Below the pieces are notes generated by a model. It worked only from the letters and a program-made list of their open reading frames with translations. It did no database searches and was not told the origin of the DNA. A stretch of DNA of 64,000 nucleotides, taken from assembly GCF_905220565.1 (NCBI RefSeq), contig NC_059398.1, forward strand, positions 14,963,210 through 15,027,209. The letters run 5' to 3'. The stretch is from Melitaea cinxia. Lineage: Eukaryota; Arthropoda; Insecta; Lepidoptera; Nymphalidae. Position 1 is the stretch's first letter. Each line of letters begins with the position of its first letter. Shown in pieces: positions 39,701-49,789 of the stretch. Made by a program: the position numbers and the translations under genes.

Positions 39701-42700
39701 TTTCACCGGTAGATGGCGTTAATATTTCATTTGGCTTTCTTCTGATTTTTTGTTTTGGTCTATTAATTTTATAATATTGCGCAGAGATTGATAAAAGAAT
39801 AAAATTTAACGCCATCTAATACACATATTATCCCAATTCTAGCGACCATTTGTGTTTGTATAATACTTTAAAACTTTTAAATATATTTATCGTCGTATAA
39901 AGTGAAAATGCAGCAAAGCATATGTGATTAGATAATCTATTTTTTCGTTCTGATATTTGATTTACTTACCACGATTGAATGCTCTATTTAATTCAAACTA
40001 GGATCTAACTAAAAACTGTCGCCTCCTAAAATCATCACTTAAAATAGTTTTTCTTTTTATTAAATACCTTAATAAAATACAAAATTAGTTCTTACCTGTG
40101 GCATGATGTCTTCTAATGGATAATCCTTCACTACCGGTACTATTCGACCTTGTTCGCATTTGAACCTTTTCTGTTTCTAAAAAAATATATTGAACTTACT
40201 AAATCTATTTCATTCAAACTATATTAAGCATGATATCTACAGGGTAACTAATGAGTGCTTGACTAGTATTTCCTTTAAAAAATAATGTAAAAAAATAAAT
40301 AAATGAAAATACAAACCGGCCACGTATCCTTCTGGAGGGGGGCAATGGAGGTGTTTGCTGCCGGTGATCACTAACTGGTTTCCTGATAGGCTCCCACCAA
40401 GGAGTGGCGATCCTTGCTCTATATCTAAAAACACAGAACACTTACATTATAAACTTCGCAAAGTCATATCAATTTCATTTACTTTTTAATAGTCTGTAAA
40501 TAGCCAAGTGTAACGAAATAAATCAAGTTACCTTGCTGAGGCTGCACATCTAGGGATCTGGCTTCTCTTCTCACAGTCCTGGTTTCGAATTCCCTCCTCC
40601 TCAAAGCTACACTTGGCTCCAACCTCGTGGTGGACAGTCGGGCGAGTTCACTTCTAGCGACCTCCGTCCGTCTCTCTCCCACATCTCGCGCTTCTTCTAG
40701 CTGTCTCGTTCGCGCAGTGACTAACTGGAGCTCAGGTACTGGGTATCTAAAATTTTAAGGATTACCATAAGTCTTATCTATAGTTTTTATCATAGCCTTG
40801 TTTAAATAAACAAAATTTAAAAAGTAAAAATAATGTTTTAATTCGGACTAGTATATCCTAAGTTTAGCTTGTCCGAACTAATGAAATCTTTATAATATTG
40901 AGTATAAACTATTTTCTAGTAGATTAGTAAAATATTTGTTTAATTCACCTATTATCTTGATTACTCGATGAAGCGCTTTCTTCTCTGAACTCAATAGACG
41001 ATCCGTTGCTTAAGTTTCCGACGTTCGTGGTTTGAGCATTTGGCGAAGTTTCATGTATCTTCGATAACGTTGCCACAAATTGGCTTTTATCTTGTTTTAA
41101 TCTGTTTTTATCATTATGCGTTCCGTTTACTTCACCGTAGCCACTGTAAGTACCACTGTCTACGCTTGTGGCGCACTCATCTTTCCTCTGTTCTTGGTTT
41201 TGTGGCTGGAGGAGGGGTGGTGGGGAGGCTGCTAGCGGTGGGGAAGAAGGCGGTGGAGGCCAGGCTGGCTTCTGTAACTTCTGTGGTCTAGCATAAAACT
41301 CCTTCTGCTTAATCGGCGGTGGGGCGTCCGGGGTGACCCACCCGGTGGGTTGGCTCGGGCGTCTGAGGAAGGCTTCCTTCTGCTCGAGACTCTTTCGTAT
41401 TCGGGAGAGAATTATCGAGTCGTCCAGCTCTCGGCCTGTCAGTGTCGAATTTGAATCAAAAGAACCGAGACTGTCTTTGCTCTCCGCTGCTGATGACGGT
41501 AGAGACGTATCAGATTCTCTTCTGCTGTAAAAAATAGATTTAATTTAAGAAATTATAACTTATTAATCATTTAGAAGGATCTCGAAAAATATTTAATTAT
41601 CATATGCATCTTTTATACTAAATATTATACGAAGGAAATATTTGATTGTTTGTTTGTTTGTATTGAATAGGCTCCGAAACTACTGAACCGATTTGAAAAA
41701 TTCCTTCACTGTTGGAAAGCGGGTGACATAGGCTATATTATGTTTTCAAAAATTAAGGAGATTTTTTTTTAATTTTTTGTTAAATACCCGTGAGAAGCCG
41801 GGGCGGGATGCTAGTATGATATAAGTAGCATACGATTGTTTTTTAAGTAGTAAGTTTCTAACATTAATTGGGGTAGGGTCACAGCAAAGCACAGAGCTCC
41901 TGGCGAGGGTCGACAACGCGCTTGGAATGCTTCTGGTGTGGCAAGCGTCTATAGACTACGGTAACCGCTTATTATCAGATGAACCGTCGGCTTGTTTGCC
42001 GACCTCATCAAATATACAAAGAAAACCACAGTAACGATACTCACCCATCATGTAGTAGATAGTGGGGTGTGGTGGGTAGTCGCGGCGCTACGGTCGCGTA
42101 CTCCGGGTCCTCGAGGCGCGGCGCCTGCGGCGCGGGCAGCGCGGGCAGCCGCGGCCGCCGGTACGCGTCGAACAGCCGCGACTCGTGCTCTGTTACCGCC
42201 GGCATGTCGATCTGCCGTTGGTTTGTTTCTGGGTTGTACGCTGCTTCACTGAAATACTAGAAAAAGGCAAGTAGGTACTTTTAGAACATTTTTAATACAA
42301 TAGAGATTTATCAGCGACAACAATATTAGACAACGACTTTTTCAATGTACTATTTCTTAACAAAGGCAATTACTTTAAAAAAATTAAGTCCGTAATATTT
42401 CACTGCTGGTCTTAGCCCTCTTATTCCATGTAGGAGAGAGAGAGTGAGGTTTTTTCTCTGACTCAAATGTTGTCCAAACACTAGTATGCTAATGAATAGA
42501 TTACACATAAACAGCTTGGCAAGCGCGCTCACCCTCTGCAACAAGTCGTGGTCCCTCGGCACGACGGTGAGCCGCAGCGTGCGCGGCTCCCTCTGCGCCA
42601 GCTGCACCACCCGCGCGTAGGGCGCGCGCGCCCGCCCGCAGGCGACGGGCTCGCCGTTGACGGCCAGCACGCGGTCGCCGGCGCGCAGCCCCGCCGCCGC

Positions 42701-44136
42701 CGCCGGCCCGCCCGGCCGCACCGACCTTACGAAGATCGTGTCCATCGGCGCGCCCACTGCTCCGACGGCCAGGTGGCGCGCATCTTCGTATAGCTCCTGG
42801 AATATTAAACCACAAATATGAAAAATCAGACAGGCACACTTGTTTGATATATTATTTATACTTATGACCTCCATGGCCGACTTAAAAAAAGGTAACGTAT
42901 TTATTTTTATGTGTGTTAGTTACCTGATAGCTTTTTATTGAGATAATTTCTATGATTATTTTTTTTTTTTTATCTTATAACATACACACACGGTCGTCTG
43001 TTCCTATGGTAAGCAACTTAATGCTTGTGTTACAGGTAACAGCCGACTGTTATAACTATATATTTTTTTATAAATGTACATAGAAATAATACATATATAA
43101 ATACAAATATTACACCCAGACTCAGGCGGGAATCGAACCCGCAACCCGCGGCACAGAAAGCAGGCCCACTACTAACTGCGCCAACGGGCTAGTCATTCTT
43201 TTTTTATTCGAAAGATGGTGTTTATCTTGTAACTCCATTTTAAATTTGGGCGAGATCTGAGAGTAGTTTTATTTATCCCTAATAATGAGTATTCGACATC
43301 TGATATGAAAAACAATGCAACTAATCCTACGTATATTATAAACGCGAAAGTTTGTATTTATGGATGTATGGATGTTTGTTCCTTTTTCACGCAGAAACTA
43401 CTGAATGGATTTTAATGAAAGATTATAGTAATATCACTTGGCCACTTTTTAATTGTAACAAAATTGTAAAAAAGCTCTCCTGAAAACTTAACAAAATGAA
43501 ATACAATGATCTTCATATCAGGAATCGACTTGTCGATGTAATTTGAAGTAGTATTTTCTTGTTTGAGAACAAACGCACATATTATCATTATCTTAAAATG
43601 TTTATTTATTACAAAGCAATATGTACTCTTTGAAATTTAACTATTGATTTTAAATATTTTGTAAAATACGTCTCGTTTTCACCTATTTGGCATACTGACA
43701 AATGAAAATAACATTTGGCATAACTATTTTGGTGTAGATGCCAAACAACGGACAAGCGAGAAATTATTACAAAATTATGTTTTAGTCAGCATTGTGCTTA
43801 TATATGACTTCAAAAGATTTTATTGAGGAGAAACGAAAACGAGAGTAGGCATTTTCGAAGAGTAATAATAGATTAAATGAGCAATAAAATAAGCAATTAA
43901 TATACACTTTAATTATTTTTTTATGTTATAAAAATATTATAATTAAATAAGGTATTTACCTGCAACGACTCCGGTGGGTATACAACAAGGTGTCTTAGTG
44001 TGAAGCCGAAGCCGTGTCGCGCGTCCGGTCGCTGGATGACGATAGTGCGTGGCGCGGAGCAGTGCGAGGCCGGCGGAGACGACGCAGCGGTCGGGGGCGG
44101 CAGAGCTACCGGCGGAGCGTGGACTATCGGTGGTGG
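36670..44136 (-). CDS. RhoGAP19D: RhoGAP19D / ARHGAP21-23-like PDZ-PH Rho GTPase-activating protein (spliced, partial at both ends)
   Basis: Thirteen minus-strand exons: 43960-44136, 42533-42796, 42045-42256, 40949-41524, 40532-40746, 40317-40424, 40096-40176, about 39409-39591, 38987-39040, 38770-38881, 38027-38116, 37112-37211 and 36670-36753. They join in one frame of roughly 750-790 residues with GT-AG junctions. Visible domains are an N-terminal PDZ (about residues 32-145: GFGFTLRHLVVYPPES, MDTIFVRSV, GLRAGDRVLAVNGE), a long Ser/Pro/Arg-rich linker, and the start of a PH domain (RSWKQVWAVLQGTKLYLYRH). PDZ, linker and PH in this order, with these sequences, are the signature of ARHGAP21/23 and fly RhoGAP19D. 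These are cortical proteins whose C-terminal RhoGAP domain stimulates GTP hydrolysis by Cdc42/Rho; in fly epithelia RhoGAP19D restrains Cdc42 at lateral membranes. The initiator Met, PH strands after the third, and the arginine-finger RhoGAP domain are not seen here. Family assignment is firm from the PDZ and PH; the ortholog name is inferred. Confidence 0.88.
37112..37211 (-). CDS. RhoGAP19D: RhoGAP19D-like exon 12: acidic linker and first PH strand
   Basis: The acceptor gaaaatgtttag precedes 37211 and the donor gtaaga follows 37112. The exon is 100 nt, phase 2 in and phase 0 out. It reads PEKKGEEAAESTEALEADVQ then GNVQIKMVVSNGK. The NVQIKMVVSNGK segment is the first strand of the PH domain continued in exon 13. 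An upstream ATG in the same frame could suggest a start, but the phase match with exon 11 and the acceptor argue for an internal exon. Confidence 0.85.
38027..38116 (-). CDS. RhoGAP19D: RhoGAP19D-like exon 11: pre-PH linker
   Basis: The acceptor tttttgtaaaaaaacgcag precedes 38116 and the donor gtacgt follows 38027. The exon is 90 nt, phase 2 in and out. It reads VYRKWRPPRFTEDITPLLRI then FDPYATLPVR. An internal acceptor (cactgaag, exon from 38078) also exists, but it would need phase 1 from exon 10 and is therefore rejected. The exon was found by reading the minus strand, as it has no long open frame around it. Confidence 0.78.
38770..38881 (-). CDS. RhoGAP19D: RhoGAP19D-like exon 10: RRVSYLKATW island
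   Basis: The acceptor atatctgtttttatcag precedes 38881 and the donor gtattt follows 38770. The exon is 112 nt, phase 1 in and phase 2 out. It reads EEERAMRRVSYLKATWGDRL then HLDSDVEPDADHHALRG. The (K/R)R(I/V)SYL(R/K)AT element recurs upstream of the PH domain in ARHGAP21/23 proteins as I remember them, which supports the family call independently of the PDZ. Confidence 0.85.
38987..39040 (-). CDS. RhoGAP19D: RhoGAP19D-like exon 9: short charged exon
   Basis: The acceptor aattcatcaacag precedes 39040 and the donor gtcagt follows 38987. The exon is 54 nt, taking one base from upstream and passing one on. It reads FADDLVTRRQKKDAQLG and joins exon 10 through a split Ala codon to give QLGAEEERAMRRVSYLKATW. 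Too short to be found by open-frame length alone. It is supported by splice sites, phase and the continuous helical charge pattern. Confidence 0.77.
39409..39591 (-). CDS. RhoGAP19D: RhoGAP19D-like exon 8 (3' boundary uncertain: 39409, 39400 or nearer 39308)
   Basis: The acceptor tgttccgctccaag precedes 39591. The exon starts DGSHSKRRMGLNREQMEAMN then RVSLPGD, a well-conserved-looking island, followed by a Pro/Thr/Ala run (SASATPTPTTPTTPAD). The frame stays open down to about 39290 through SSRFRRSRRPNRVVRSK. The next exon needs one carried base. Phase-1 donors occur at CAG|gtcgac (exon end 39409), CACC|gtgaca (39400) and weaker sites near 39337 and 39323. The AAA|gttaac site at 39308 is in the wrong phase. 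I give the CAG|gt choice. The acceptor end is reliable and the donor end is not. Confidence 0.75.
40096..40176 (-). CDS. RhoGAP19D: RhoGAP19D-like exon 7: short linker exon
   Basis: The acceptor tatatttttttag precedes 40176 and the donor gtaaga follows 40096. The exon is 81 nt, phase 1 in and out. It reads ETEKVQMRTRSNSTGSEGLS then IRRHHAT. The RTRSNSTGSEG stretch is a likely phosphorylation or 14-3-3-type site by appearance only. It joins exon 8 to give ATDGSHSKRR. Confidence 0.82.
40317..40424 (-). CDS. RhoGAP19D: RhoGAP19D-like exon 6: linker
   Basis: The acceptor ctgtgtttttag precedes 40424. The exon is 108 nt, phase 1 in and phase 1 out. It reads DIEQGSPLLGGSLSGNQLVI, then TGSKHLHCPPPEGYVAG. 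The donor after 40317 is GT followed by ttgt, weaker than the other donors in this gene but consistent in phase. Two other frames are also open across it. I chose this one because only it joins exons 5 and 7 without a frame break. Confidence 0.74.
40532..40746 (-). CDS. RhoGAP19D: RhoGAP19D-like exon 5: Arg/Glu-rich helical linker
   Basis: The acceptor ccttaaaattttag precedes 40746 and the donor gtaact follows 40532. The exon is 215 nt, completing the split Arg codon and ending one base into the next codon. The product is charged and probably helical (ELQLVTARTRQLEEARDVGE, SELARLSTTRLEPSVALRRR, FETRTVRREARSLDVQPQQ). It has no recognisable domain. Its place in the gene rests on phase agreement with both neighbours, splice signals and codon-like composition. 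Confidence 0.82.
40949..41524 (-). CDS. RhoGAP19D: RhoGAP19D-like exon 4: long Ser/Pro-rich linker
   Basis: The acceptor ttttttacag precedes 41524 and the donor gtgaat follows 40949. The exon is 576 nt, starting with the third base of the split Gly codon and ending two bases into an Arg codon. It contains a Ser-rich start (SDTSLPSSAAESKDS), a probable helix DDSIILSRIRKSLEQKEAFL, a proline run (PAWPPPPSSPPLAASPPPLL) that may bind SH3 domains, and a polar tail. The IxxRIRKSxEQKEAFL helix looks like the conserved short element downstream of the PDZ in this family. No enzymatic motif is present. This is the largest exon found. Confidence 0.87.
41605..41818 (+). mobile_element. Decayed LINE/RTE-like end in intron 3
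   Basis: It contains ggctccgaaactactgaacc and ends agaagccggggcgggatgct-agta, the typical terminal block of this repeat group. A shorter relative is at 43320-43440 (cgcagaaactactgaatgga). Confidence 0.6.
41875..41995 (+). mobile_element. Family R repeat fragment in intron 3
   Basis: It shares cttctggtgtggcaagcgtc, ggtaaccgcttattatcag and an atgaaccgt-cggcttgttt block with the family copies at 15915, 32095 and 49790. Confidence 0.6.
42045..42256 (-). CDS. RhoGAP19D: RhoGAP19D-like exon 3: post-PDZ linker
   Basis: The acceptor cctttttctag precedes 42256 and the donor gtgagt follows 42045. The exon is 212 nt, entering in phase 0 and leaving two bases of a Gly codon. It begins YFSEAAYNPETNQRQI, matching the family's Y.. 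.AY segment right after the PDZ. It then runs through RRPRLPALPAPQAPRLED and ends TTPHYLLHDG. A second possible acceptor nine bases inside (tatttcag) would drop three residues and keep the frame. The upstream choice fits the homologue's (L/A)YS..AY better. Confidence 0.87.
42533..42796 (-). CDS. RhoGAP19D: RhoGAP19D-like exon 2: body of the PDZ domain
   Basis: The acceptor tttaatattccag precedes 42796 and the donor gtgagc follows 42533. The exon is 264 nt, 88 codons, phase 0 at both ends. It reads ELYEDARHLAVGAVGAPMD, then TIFVRSVRPGGPAAAAGLRAG, DRVLAVNGEPVACG, a helix region YARVVQLAQ, and TLRLTVVPRDHDLLQR. The GGPA..AGL.(A/T)GDR(V/I)..VNGE block and the closing P(R/K)D.D(L/I)LQ match the ARHGAP21/23 PDZ core. 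This is the most GC-rich stretch of the window; most third codon positions are G or C. The opposite strand is open too (42548-42793), but that is a composition shadow. Confidence 0.93.
42797..43959 (-). other. Intron 1 of the RhoGAP gene with SINE insertion
   Basis: The AT-rich intron between the two PDZ exons. It contains a minus-strand tRNA-derived SINE near 43025-43200 and a decayed repeat end near 43320-43440. The rest is featureless. Confidence 0.75.
43025..43200 (-). mobile_element. tRNA-derived SINE in intron 1
   Basis: On the minus strand it has an A-box-like gttggcgcagttagtagtgg and a B-box-like gcgggttcgattcccgc, then a body running through gtaacacaagcattaagttg. It is transcribed in the same direction as the host gene. 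Confidence 0.72.
43960..44136 (-). CDS. RhoGAP19D: RhoGAP19D-like exon 1 (first visible): Pro-rich leader and first PDZ strands
   Basis: The acceptor tttctttgtag precedes 44136 and the donor gtaaat follows 43960. The exon is 177 nt, 59 codons, phase 0 at both ends. It starts PPPIVHAPPVALPPP, a proline-rich leader, and runs into RTIVIQRPDARHGFGFTLRH and VVYPPESLQ. GFGFTLRH is the carboxylate-binding loop and first strand of the ARHGAP21/23-type PDZ domain. In vertebrate homologues this segment follows only a few dozen residues, so one short upstream exon with the start codon is expected. There is no in-frame Met here. The exon is strongly GC-rich against an AT-rich intron. Confidence 0.9.
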
Positions 44137-44254
44137 CTACAAAGAAAAACAAATATTGATACAATGCTCCCAATTTGTTTAAAGTATGTAGCTATTTATT
44201 ACATGTATTTGTATACATATGATTTTTATAGAAGTGGTCTCTGCCTACCCCTAT

Positions 44255-44330
44255 GGGAAAGAGGCGTGATTATATGTATGTTTGTATGTATGTATTCATG
44301 TATGTATGTATGTATGTATGATTTTTATAC
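44255..44330. repeat. TATG/TGTA microsatellite
   Basis: Interrupted tandem tatg units run across most of 44274-44320, with a related start upstream. Low complexity, and likely length-polymorphic. Confidence 0.8.
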
Positions 44331-46417
44331 GAAGAAAAAGTAGGGGCTAAACAAGTAAAGGTACTATAATTACGTTTTCCTACCATTTTTAAAAATGTAT
44401 AAGCCTATATTCTATTGACAGTTAACGTAAGTTTGTATCACGATCACACACTTAAGCGGCTACAAGTACTTCAGATATTATATATTGAAGCTTAACATTA
44501 TAACATCGAACTGTAAAGAAGCACCAGTAAGTAGCTACTAGCGCAAGAAATAATTTACAACGCAAAACCAGAGTGTGAGTGTCACGACAACTCTTCAACA
44601 GATCTTGTGACCGGATGTCATAACTATCTAAGGAGCTTGCCTGTGGAGCTGCCAACAAAAACTCAAAAAGCCTTAAACGATTTGGTAAGGTATGTTTTAC
44701 AGCGAGTGAAGATTATCCTGGACGATCTAACTTAGTAAGACGGGAAAAGCTTTGAAATAATCACGACGACTACTTAAACTGGTTTTACGCGGTAGTCACG
44801 TAGGGCTACCGTCTCTTTGAATGATTTAATATTTTGGACTAATATAAAAGGCATGAAACCAATAACGAACGCTTATACATTTAAGTTTTTTTTTTTTCAC
44901 TTTTTGGTTTTTTCAGGGTTAATTTGCATTTCGAGTCAAAAGATTTATTTATTTATTTGGTATACCAACGATTGTTACAATGGTATTTACATCTAATGCA
45001 TAAAACTTAAGTGATTTGCGTATTCTTATTATCTATAGATTAATTTATTAATTACGAAATTTGTAAAATAACGTTTCAGAAGTAGTTCCTGAATATAATA
45101 TAACATATTGTTCTTGAAATATATCAATATAACGAATCGAAATACATTATTCTAAACTGAAATATCGTTTCTAATGAGCTTGTGATTCTAATGTACAAAA
45201 AGTGTTTGTCATATAAATAGAGCGAGCGGTGGCACATAGCGCGCGCCTGATTGCGAGCGACCCACGCTATGTCGTCCTGTCCTGTGATTACAAGTGCAGA
45301 GAGCCAGTTCTCAACACTCGCAGGATTTACGGTAGAATTACGAGACTAATACTAAAATGATAGCTATTTGATTTATGCTGGACTTGACAAATCTTCCGCT
45401 GGACAATTTTAATCTTCACATACTTTATATAATTCCTTCAGCATTAAAATAAAATAATATTGTTACATTTTAAAACGAAAACTTAAAAGAAATGAGTTCA
45501 ATGACCAATAATTCAACGATAAATTAAGGTCACGGAGCTTTAGGCTAACGTGACAAGTGCCATATGCCGCTGATTTGTTTCAATATTCCTGGAAGTCACA
45601 ACGTGTAAGTAAGCCCAGTATCAAGTTGCAGACGTAAGGCCCTTAGAATTTGTAACCAGATTTTCTGTCCACGTACCCTTCCGGCTTCATAAGGCTGCCG
45701 TATATACTTTTCCCTTGCGTCTTCGTCAAATATCCTATTTAGTAACTCGATACTTTTTTATTTTTAACGGGTTGAAACGACACGTGTTCCGAACGATCTT
45801 TATATTTAGGAAAAGGTATCCAATAAATGTTTTCACAGATCGCTACAGACCCACCACGTACGCGTAACGAAAGATTTTATAATTTACTCGTATATATAAA
45901 TATAATTAGAGTTAATGATTATATAAAGCTTATTCACCGATATTGCCTCACAGAAACTATCTTCATCCTTAATTAATTACAATGTAATTTACGATCAAAT
46001 ATAAACGTACGTAATATCAATGACAGAGGGCAATGCTTGTGCGAGGTCAAGCTATTAGCTAATGATTTACAATAACCACAGTTCCTGAAAGCTGGACAAT
46101 TACACTCATAAATGAAATTCAAACAAACATTACGAGTCTTAAGCCTACAATTTGTGTGAAGCGATTTCATACAATTATAAGCTACTGGATGATTCTTGCA
46201 TCTTAATCAGTTAACAGCTTTATAGATGTAGATAATATTGTGTTCCAAGGCTTAATAATTAGGGAGAGTTGTTTCTGTAAGACAGCCTGTGGTTAGAGAC
46301 GGTGTAAGTATTATTTAATAGCAGGCTCTAAATTGTTTAATATGTTTCAAATTCATTGGAATACTATTACAATAAGGACAAGTGGGTTAATTACACGTAT
46401 ATATTAATTTTAAATAT
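44331..46417. other. Non-coding stretch upstream of the first visible RhoGAP exon
   Basis: It is expected to contain intron or 5' sequence of the RhoGAP gene. A minus-strand open segment near 45605-45760 has a good gtacgt donor in the right phase (see findings). A TATA-like tataaata lies on the plus strand near 45213, followed by a GC-rich patch to about 45290. Nothing else is supported. Confidence 0.4.
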
Positions 46418-46617
46418 AGAATTCTCGCATCACAATGTTAGCTACAATACGGCTCCTCCGAAACAGCTGGACCGATTTTTATGAAATTTTGTGTGCATAT
46501 CGGGTAGGTCTGAGAATCGGCTAACATTTATTTTTCATACCCCTAAAGTTATAAGGAGGGGGATTTATAGGGTTATTATCATTTATGGTAAAACTAAGTT
46601 TGAGGGGTCACCTAGTA
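46418..46617 (+). mobile_element. Short dispersed repeat, second copy
   Basis: It shares ttctcgcatcacaatgttag, agctggaccgatttttatga and the ending gaggggtcacctagtaaat with the copy at 5582-5757. Confidence 0.68.
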
Positions 46618-46744
46618 AATAATAATGAATAAATTAAATAAATAAATATATTAAGATGTTAACTCGCGCTTTTATTCATGTTCACTTATGTTGCCATAGT
46701 TGTGCTGTTAGAGTAATAGAGTGATGTGGTCGACAGTCAGGAAA

Positions 46745-47060
46745 AATGGACTGCAGTTTACTCCTACTGCAAATCCATAATGCTGCAGAAGGAAGTGGCA
46801 GAACGGGAGCGAGAATAAGACCCAAACTCGCTCCCGATACGTCGCGGATGGCGCGGTCGGTGACGCAGGGTCTACCTGGCCAATCTGCCGCCGTAACGCC
46901 GGATCAGCGGGCGATAGATCGGGGGATGTATCGTCCTCATTGCACGGTCCTGACAAGGCAGGCGAACTTTGTGTTCGAAGGAGCCTCTTAGGAGTTACTA
47001 ATCGCGACGAGTATTTAAGGCAATCGCTAGCGGTATCGCGGAAGTGCAACCGCGTCCCCG
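46745..47060 (-). other. GC-rich unrecognised insert with a 113-codon open frame
   Basis: A GC-rich block between two repeat fragments. The minus frame (46708-47049) reads ...LVTPKRLLRTQSSPALSGPC, RRQIGQVDPASP and RERVWVLFSLPFCHFLLQHY. There is no recognised domain and no splice context. Position and composition suggest a piece of a larger mobile element rather than a host gene. Confidence 0.35.
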
Positions 47061-47129
47061 TGATTCCACCCAGTCGTGTCGAAGGAACACCCCAGATGAT
47101 GATGATTTTTACAATTTTTCTCTGTCTAT

Positions 47130-47340
47130 CTTTCTGTGTGTCTGTTTGTTCCGGCTAATCTCTGAAACGGCTGGACTGATTTCGACGGGACTTTCACTGG
47201 CAGATAGCTGATGTGATAAGGAGCAACGTAGACTACTGTTATTTAAGACATTTATTTATTTTAAAACTCTTCGAACTGAAAAATAACTTTTTTGTTAAAT
47301 TCCACGCGGACGAAGTCGCGGTCACATCTAGTTTGTAATA
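47130..47340 (-). mobile_element. Decayed LINE/RTE-like 3' end fragment, reverse orientation
   Basis: Read on the minus strand it starts actagatgtgaccgcgac, has gtcccgtcgaaatcagtcca and gccgtttcagagattagccg, and closes with cagacacacagaaagatag. It is the same family as 3924-4140. Confidence 0.68.
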
Positions 47341-49789
47341 CGAATGTAAACGTGTATAAATACTATATACAGTAAGAAGCTAACAAATTCTAATACTGTA
47401 ACGTCATTTAGTTAAAATTCTTAAAATAGGCTATTCATTCATTTCCCCGCCTTATCTCCTCAAGCACTAAACCGATTAAGCAAATGAGCTTTCAACGGTT
47501 CATTAATGCAACTAACAAAATAATCACCATCCTCGGTTTAACTTCGTTCCAATAGTTTATCTTGAACATATAATACATACCAAGAAAAAAAGAATAAAAT
47601 TGTAAATTCGACATATCTTTACATTAAAGTTAGAGTACTGAACTTATGTTAAAAAAAAAAAACACAAAACGCAATTGAGTAACTCTTTATCTATTTATAT
47701 ATCAATAATACGTGAAGCCAAAATCTTGTACCCTTTTTTACAAAAATTGCGCGGACGGAGAAGTATGAAATTTCGCACACTTATATTTTATTTATATAGA
47801 GGAGTACTGAACGCAACTATTTTTTTAAATTATGCAAAAAATGCATTCTACACAAAAAAAAAAAAACATTATACACACTACCATGTATTTGACACATACG
47901 CATATATACTCTTTCGTTTATTGTTAAAGTCTATAGTCAAATTGAGAATAGATTATAGATTAATTATTTATTATTATGAAGAGTTAGTATAAATTATAAA
48001 TAGCCAGATGTTATAATATCTTGTATATTTATTAAGGTAAATGTGCTAAGCAGGTAGGTATATACTGTACAAATATGTATTTAAATACAGTAATGAATGT
48101 TGGTTTTATTCAAGAATTGTTAGGAATATTTAAAATATATTTTTGTGACTGTTATACATACATAAGATATACACCATAAATGTTGATGTGCACCTCCGTT
48201 GTTAGAGGAATACTCAATAAAAGTATGACAAGATAGAAAATCTAAATAATTAATTAATAAGATCATTTTGGTTTAAAATATGTACACGTAAAACACTCTA
48301 AAAAGATATTGTTTAATACGTATAAGTACACCAAATGTTACGGATGTTCTCATCGGATGTTATCAATATATCGTTTTCAGTTGACCTCATACGACACACA
48401 TGGTAATAAAGTAAATTATTTGAACATTTTATAGGCAATAGAGTCAAATCTTCGATACGATATAATGATATATAATTAATGAAATCAATATATATATATG
48501 ACTTCTTTAACCTGAAAGTAATACTTGAAACTTAAAACACGTATTTAGATTAACTCATAGTGGAATCTCTTAACTGTTCACCTTTTACAAATAATAGATC
48601 TTTGCACAGGAATGGACTATATAACAGTTGATAAGGTATAATTAAGGTTATATAACAAAACAACATTCAAGTTCAGGAATCAGGGTTGTAGTTATCTTAA
48701 ACATATTACTATAAAATTAATAAATTCTATCTTCCCTTAAACAAAAAATAAACTATAAATTATAATTAAAGTAGGCTACCGTCAGAAAAAAAGAGGTTAA
48801 CCTAGTCTACAATAGCCCGTTCAATCCTCGACGTTTTTATCAGAACAACAGCCCTGACAGCACCCTAAGTGCCTCGTAAAAAGTTATCGCCCCCTATTCC
48901 GCGGTATAAATATTTACGAGTAGTAAATGTCCGACATTTCATACCAGACGGAATTAGTATTGCACTCGCCTACCGGAACCACTTTCTTTGACGTTAACAC
49001 TTTTTTACCTTCGGCGGAAGAGTCGAGTGCACTTACGTTCAGCCGTAAATCCGCAGAGTTTTTTTAACAACTTTAATTTTAATTGCGTCTGCGAATTTAT
49101 GTTCGTAAATTTTTATGATCGTTAAAAATGTATTTATGTATTCCGGAGAGTAAATATTTAATAAGAAGTACTTGGTGTTAAGGCGTTGTTCTTTGTGTGT
49201 GAATTAAAATACACGCAATTACTTTGCGATGTAAAGTTCTGAATTTTATAATCTTTTATAGTATATAGCCTCCGGTAATTCGATATTAAATTCGATACTG
49301 CTTATAAAAAAATAAAAATTCATAGTCTTTTCAAGGTTCCTGGAAAAGATTCTCAAACAAAATATACAAACTGGACGACAAGAATGTTATTTATTTAAGC
49401 TCGTGTGCACGAATAAGAAGTAAAGACGGTCAAACTGTACGTTTGAGTGCTTTACTTTATCCTTAGGCTGCAATAAAAAGCAAGGTTATACACCTCGGGT
49501 AGAAGGGTTCGTACTCTCTAGAGTGCCGTGTCGTGACTAACCCCGGACGTAAAAAAATGCGACTCCTTGACCTTGGTTTTAACATTTAATATGATCTTTA
49601 TTTATTTTATATACCGTTAAAATTATTTAAAATGATTATTAAAAATGTTATTTTTGTTAATTGGAATACTTATATATATTTGTAATAATACTTATAATAT
49701 ATTTATAGTTTTTAATTTTGTTTACTGCGAAAAGTTTAATTAAGCATAGGTATTAGAACGTTAGTACCTGCATAAAATATTTTAACTGA
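47341..49789. other. AT-rich non-coding stretch
   Basis: No supported gene. A plus-strand 105-codon frame at 47675-47992 is AT-driven (Tyr, Ile, Lys) and has no motif. Confidence 0.55.

Larger units (their letters stand above)
41525..42044 (-). other. Intron 3 of the RhoGAP gene with two repeat insertions
   Basis: It separates exons 3 and 4. It holds a decayed LINE/RTE-like end near 41605-41818 and a fragment of a dispersed repeat near 41875-41995. No coding signal is seen between the two splice sites. Confidence 0.7.

Noticed and set aside
42548..42793. Plus-strand and second minus-strand open frames across the PDZ exon
   Set aside because: Shadows created by the high GC content of the real exon 42533-42796.
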